Positions 4,313 through 6,942 of a stretch of DNA of 6,942 nt are shown in pieces. Below the pieces are notes generated by a model that was not told the origin of the DNA, searched no databases, and worked only from the letters and a program-made list of their open reading frames with translations. The translations under genes and the position numbers were made by a program. Origin of the DNA: an archaeon (GTDB taxonomy: Archaea > Nanobdellota > Nanobdellia > Woesearchaeales > GW2011-AR9); NCBI GenBank assembly GCA_023266155.1, contig JAHFRS010000060.1:1-6942 (forward strand), in the 5' to 3' direction. Position 1 is the stretch's first letter, and every line of letters begins with the position of its first letter.

Positions 4313-6925
4313 TTAAGGAAGAAGTTCTCTTTTATAAGCCCTTCGTGGTTTTCTGGTCACCAGCACAACGATGATGGTAATTGTCATGATCATCAGGCCG
4401 GCAACTACATACTCTGCCGTCTGTTCAATTTTCTGAGTTGCCGGTACTTCCATCTGCACGGGCAGATTCTTCTGATACGCCGATTGACCGTTTTCGACAA
4501 CTTCAATGATGACATTTCCGGTTATGGTTTCTGGCGGTAGCCAATTGATGACCACAGAGCCTGTTAATATTGATACCCATTTTTTATTGGCGATGGTGCT
4601 TTTTCGAATGATCTGAAATGTACTTTTCCGTCCTGCGGGCAAGCTTTCGATGGTACCAGGTGAAAATTCAGCCACGTTTTGCAATTCCGGGCTGGCATAC
4701 AGATTTAATTTCTGGATCAGGCAGTTGCCTTTGTTGATAACTTCTCCTTCAAAAGAGCGCTGCTGCAGGGAAAGGAGTTTTTCTGGCAGGGACACTTCCA
4801 CCACATAATTACAGTCTTTCGCTGCTGGCGGTGGTGCTTCTTCAAGGGAAGATGTTTTTGTGGTTGTAGACAAGATCCGTTCTGTGACTTGGGTAATGGG
4901 AGTGGAAGTATCTATTGTTGTTACTGTTGCTGTGAGACCACTGCCACTACTACTCCCCCCACTACTCCCCCCACTACTGCTACTACTCCCTCTACTACCG
5001 CCTCCACCTCCACCACTTGAGGAAGATGCAGAAGAGCTATCTGAACTATCTCCTGAATTGCTGCTTTTTTCCTGTCCATATAACCCATAGAGGCTGAAAT
5101 GGGGCATCGTGACCGTGACATAATTTCCGGTCGTATTGACAATAGCAGGGAGATCTTCCCATTGACCCGTGGCTTCATTATAATAACGGATCGTCAGGGT
5201 ATTTTCATCCAAGTTTGCGGCGGCAATTTCCTGATCAGTGTAATAAATAATAATGTTGACGGAAGAAACAGTGGGGACATTATTTGGTTCAATAGAGATG
5301 AAACGCCCGGCTTCTTTCAACCCCGCGGGAGTCACATTTTTTATATTTTGGGAATATTCAATCATGGTCACTTCTCCCCCTTCCGTGCCGCCATTGATTT
5401 CTAATTTGCTGCTGGTCTGTTCCCGCGCATCAATTACCCACATGGAACTATTACGCATCAGGCTGCTGTTGAGTTTAGACGCGGTAGAGCCGCTGCAGTT
5501 ATGCGTCAGGCAATAATCACACTCAAAGGAGATATTTCTAGGCCTGGCCAGGAGTTCCGAGTCCAATCTGGTAAGCGCATAACAATCATTAGTGTCTGAG
5601 AACGATTGCAGAAAAGTATTGCCGGCACCACAACTGATATTGGTTGCTTTCCAATTTGGGGTACAGTAGTCACAGAATAGAGAAGTGCCGTTGTCTACCG
5701 GCAGATTAATTCTTGTTCCGCAGCTGTTGGTGTCAAGATAATATTTTAATTTGAGGTCATTCAGCAGACAGGGGCCATTATTACTAATCCAGTTCTCTGT
5801 GCAGGCTGCTGGAGGTGGAATATAAGTACAGGCCTGAGTTGCTAACGGTTTTTGTGTTGTTGTGCCACAGGCATTGCTGTCAGTACAGCTTCTTGCTTGT
5901 GTTGCATTAGCCGGACAGGTTGCTGGTGTCCAGTTTCCACAGGTCCAACTTTCGCTGCAAGGTGTTTCCGTAGTATAGGCCAATTTCATCAGCATAAGAC
6001 TAGGAGTCATGTTTCCATTCGACTGTAACGCCGCTCGAGTGCGAATCTTTGTTCCCACAACAGTACTTAGATCTCCATTACCAGGCATTGCCGTCCAGCT
6101 GGACCCAGAATCAGGAGAATAATAATATTGTATTTGCTGGTTATTCAGTTGTTCTGTCTTGGAAAAAGTCCCCCATTTTTTCCAGTCGGTTGGTTGTACA
6201 TCACTGGTTTCGATCGTTGCTGAGGGGGGGTAGGTCGTTGTTGATGTCGTTGTTGAAGTCGTGGTTTTCTTATAGCCTTTGACGGCATCAATGCTGATCT
6301 CATCGGGAGAAGCAATTTCAAATGTCGTTCGGGCAGAACTTAGTTCACTCAACGTAAGGTTATACCAGTTACTGCTAACACTAGAGGGAAGCGCTAATTG
6401 GCCCTGTTCTCCAGAATTACAACCGCTATTGTTGTTGCAGAGATAAATCCTTCCATTGGCGACACTTTCGCTGTCAAAGTATAAAGAGATTACATCGCCA
6501 TTACCAAGTCCCGTGTTAAAGACAATCTCTAACACTTTTTTGTTCTCTTCGAAATCAACTTTTCCTTGTCCAATGGTCTGAACTTTTGTGGTACGGTCTT
6601 TCGGAGATTTGCCGGTTTCATATTCCGTCGCGGTTGCCAGCAAGGATTCATTGGTTTGGGTGGTGGTCGTCGTCTGTGTCGTTATAATGGCAGTTAATTG
6701 CACTTGACCATTGCTGATATTGATAGTGGCAGGATTATAGCTGTATTCACTTACATTCTGAAAATTCCATTGTTTTTCAGCTGATTGTTCAGCCGGTAGT
6801 ATCAAAAAGCCCGTTGATGTTCTCAGGGAAGGGCCCCAAAAAATGACGAAAATAAAAACACTGCCGAGAAACATAAACAGCAGGAAATACTGTAAATAGG
6901 CCCAGTGCGTTCCTCTTTTGTGCAT
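4313..6925 (-). CDS. Large multidomain envelope protein anchored at both ends (870 aa)
   Basis: After a basic start (MHKRGTHWAY), a hydrophobic segment at about 12-31 lacks an obvious signal-peptidase site and looks like an anchor. The C terminus has a second helix (838-857) followed by RKPRRAYKRELLP. The ectodomain between them should lie outside the cell. In order it contains: a beta-sandwich-like region (115-215), Thr-rich linkers (82-92, 221-231), a second beta region with QYYYSPDSGSSWTAMPGNGD (266-285), three Cys modules (323-472), a domain with IRYYNEATGQWEDLP and VTVTMPHFSLYGLYG (about 497-617) like those of archaeal surface proteins, a Ser/Gly linker (621-663), and a CARDB/NEW3-like domain (about 704-810) ending ITGNVII. 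More than a dozen N-x-S/T sequons are present. The role is unknown; adhesion or an S-layer-associated function is inferred. ATG 6925 has no Shine-Dalgarno in the 17 bases visible upstream. Confidence 0.85.
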   Translation of the reverse strand: MHKRGTHWAYLQYFLLFMFLGSVFIFVIFWGPSLRTSTGFLILPAEQSAEKQWNFQNVSEYSYNPATINISNGQVQLTAIITTQTTTTTQTNESLLATATEYETGKSPKDRTTKVQTIGQGKVDFEENKKVLEIVFNTGLGNGDVISLYFDSESVANGRIYLCNNNSGCNSGEQGQLALPSSVSSNWYNLTLSELSSARTTFEIASPDEISIDAVKGYKKTTTSTTTSTTTYPPSATIETSDVQPTDWKKWGTFSKTEQLNNQQIQYYYSPDSGSSWTAMPGNGDLSTVVGTKIRTRAALQSNGNMTPSLMLMKLAYTTETPCSESWTCGNWTPATCPANATQARSCTDSNACGTTTQKPLATQACTYIPPPAACTENWISNNGPCLLNDLKLKYYLDTNSCGTRINLPVDNGTSLFCDYCTPNWKATNISCGAGNTFLQSFSDTNDCYALTRLDSELLARPRNISFECDYCLTHNCSGSTASKLNSSLMRNSSMWVIDAREQTSSKLEINGGTEGGEVTMIEYSQNIKNVTPAGLKEAGRFISIEPNNVPTVSSVNIIIYYTDQEIAAANLDENTLTIRYYNEATGQWEDLPAIVNTTGNYVTVTMPHFSLYGLYGQEKSSNSGDSSDSSSASSSSGGGGGGSRGSSSSSGGSSGGSSSGSGLTATVTTIDTSTPITQVTERILSTTTKTSSLEEAPPPAAKDCNYVVEVSLPEKLLSLQQRSFEGEVINKGNCLIQKLNLYASPELQNVAEFSPGTIESLPAGRKSTFQIIRKSTIANKKWVSILTGSVVINWLPPETITGNVIIEVVENGQSAYQKNLPVQMEVPATQKIEQTAEYVVAGLMIMTITIIVVLVTRKPRRAYKRELLP
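4330..4337 (-). promoter_or_regulatory. trpS TATA box within the envelope-protein gene
   Basis: TTATAAAA on the minus strand, formed by the codons for Ala-Tyr-Lys-Arg near the envelope-protein C terminus and centred 25.5 bases before the trpS ATG. The spacing equals that of the other leaderless promoters here. Confidence 0.6.
4937..5065 (-). repeat. Ser/Gly low-complexity linker coding sequence (residues 621-663)
   Basis: This stretch encodes 43 residues that are almost only Ser and Gly, with two Asp and one Arg; it includes a run of six Gly. It is a flexible spacer between the YYNEATGQWEDLP-type domain and the C-terminal membrane-proximal domain. The coding strand is very G-rich, with many GGT/GGA/AGT triplets. 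In other frames the same bases give long Pro/Leu- or Gly/Val-rich pseudo-proteins. Confidence 0.85.
4949..4972. repeat. Exact 12-bp tandem duplication (ACTACTCCCCCC, two copies)
   Basis: Two adjacent perfect copies, 4949-4960 and 4961-4972, followed by a degenerate third (ACTACTGCTACT). On the coding strand each copy encodes Gly-Gly-Ser-Ser and contains a run of six G. The period is a multiple of three, so a change in copy number keeps the frame. Confidence 0.9.
5510..5959 (-). repeat. Three tandem diverged Cys modules of the envelope protein
   Basis: Residues 323-472 divide into three units. Each opens with C-[ST]-x-[NS]-W (CSESW 323, CTENW 375, CTPNW 421) and contains D-[ST]-N-x-C (DSNAC 349, DTNSC 398, DTNDC 444). 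The first, with WTCGNW and six Cys, resembles a thrombospondin type 1 repeat. The last two each end in CDYC (418-421 and 469-472), and the closing Cys of one opens the next. They are probably disulfide-linked outside the cell. Confidence 0.75.
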
Positions 6926-6942
6926 GAAAGAGTTATTGTTGC

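Noticed and set aside
4308..4313. trpS as strictly dependent on the envelope operon
   Set aside because: Four-base spacing alone suggests it, but the well-spaced TATA box at 4330-4337 offers an independent transcript.
4941..5010. CRISPR-like array
   Set aside because: The repeats are directly adjacent 12-mers without spacers and encode a Ser/Gly linker.
4860..5178. Long Pro/Leu-rich (plus) and Gly/Val-rich (minus) frames over the linker
   Set aside because: They arise from reading the G-rich Ser/Gly tract in wrong frames; stop codons are rare there because of base composition.
6049..6282. Plus-strand 77-codon frame near the 5' part of the envelope gene
   Set aside because: It is antisense to the envelope gene and shows no promoter, domain or sensible composition.

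Overview
The window looks like part of a DPANN-type archaeal genome; a woesearchaeote or pacearchaeote is my best guess. The evidence is an archaeal-type tryptophanyl-tRNA synthetase, archaeal TATA-box promoters, and a large envelope protein built from beta-sandwich, thrombospondin-like Cys and Ser/Gly linker segments that ends in an 'ITGNVI'-style region. Most other genes are short, and several encode small membrane proteins. No tRNA, rRNA, CRISPR array or insertion sequence was seen. No stretch longer than about 100 bases is without a gene or promoter.

Layout. 1-119 (-): first 39 codons of a circularly permuted GTPase of the YlqF/RbgA/MJ1464 type. 151-558 (-) and 555-1121 (-): a helical cytosolic protein overlapping by ATGA a four-helix membrane protein resembling DUF2391; the membrane protein is transcribed first. 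1233-1529 (+): a small acidic conserved hypothetical, divergent from the previous pair. 1545-1985 (-): a two-helix membrane protein with a probable PH-like tail. 2018-2797 (-): four tiny membrane proteins arranged as two successive pairs (39 aa then 58 aa; 50 aa then 80 aa). 2886-3194 (+): a MazG-like NTP pyrophosphohydrolase. 3199-4308 (-): trpS. 4313-6925 (-): an 870-residue envelope protein anchored at both ends.

The most novel element is 2018-2797. Two of its genes (39 and 50 aa) are paralogues: 13 of 26 aligned residues are identical through a GxxxGxxG transmembrane helix. Each lies immediately upstream of a small two-helix membrane protein. Each also has the same upstream layout: TTTAAAAA box, then a GAGAGG ribosome-binding site, then ATG. 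This looks like a duplicated two-gene membrane module of unknown function.

Regulation can be read unusually well. Five genes have a TATA box centred 25.5-26.5 bases before a start codon, the spacing expected for leaderless archaeal mRNAs. This rule shortens two of the longest possible reading frames (starts at 1121 and 2886). It also reveals a promoter for trpS inside the last codons of the envelope-protein gene. The tiny-protein modules differ, having short leaders with Shine-Dalgarno sites.
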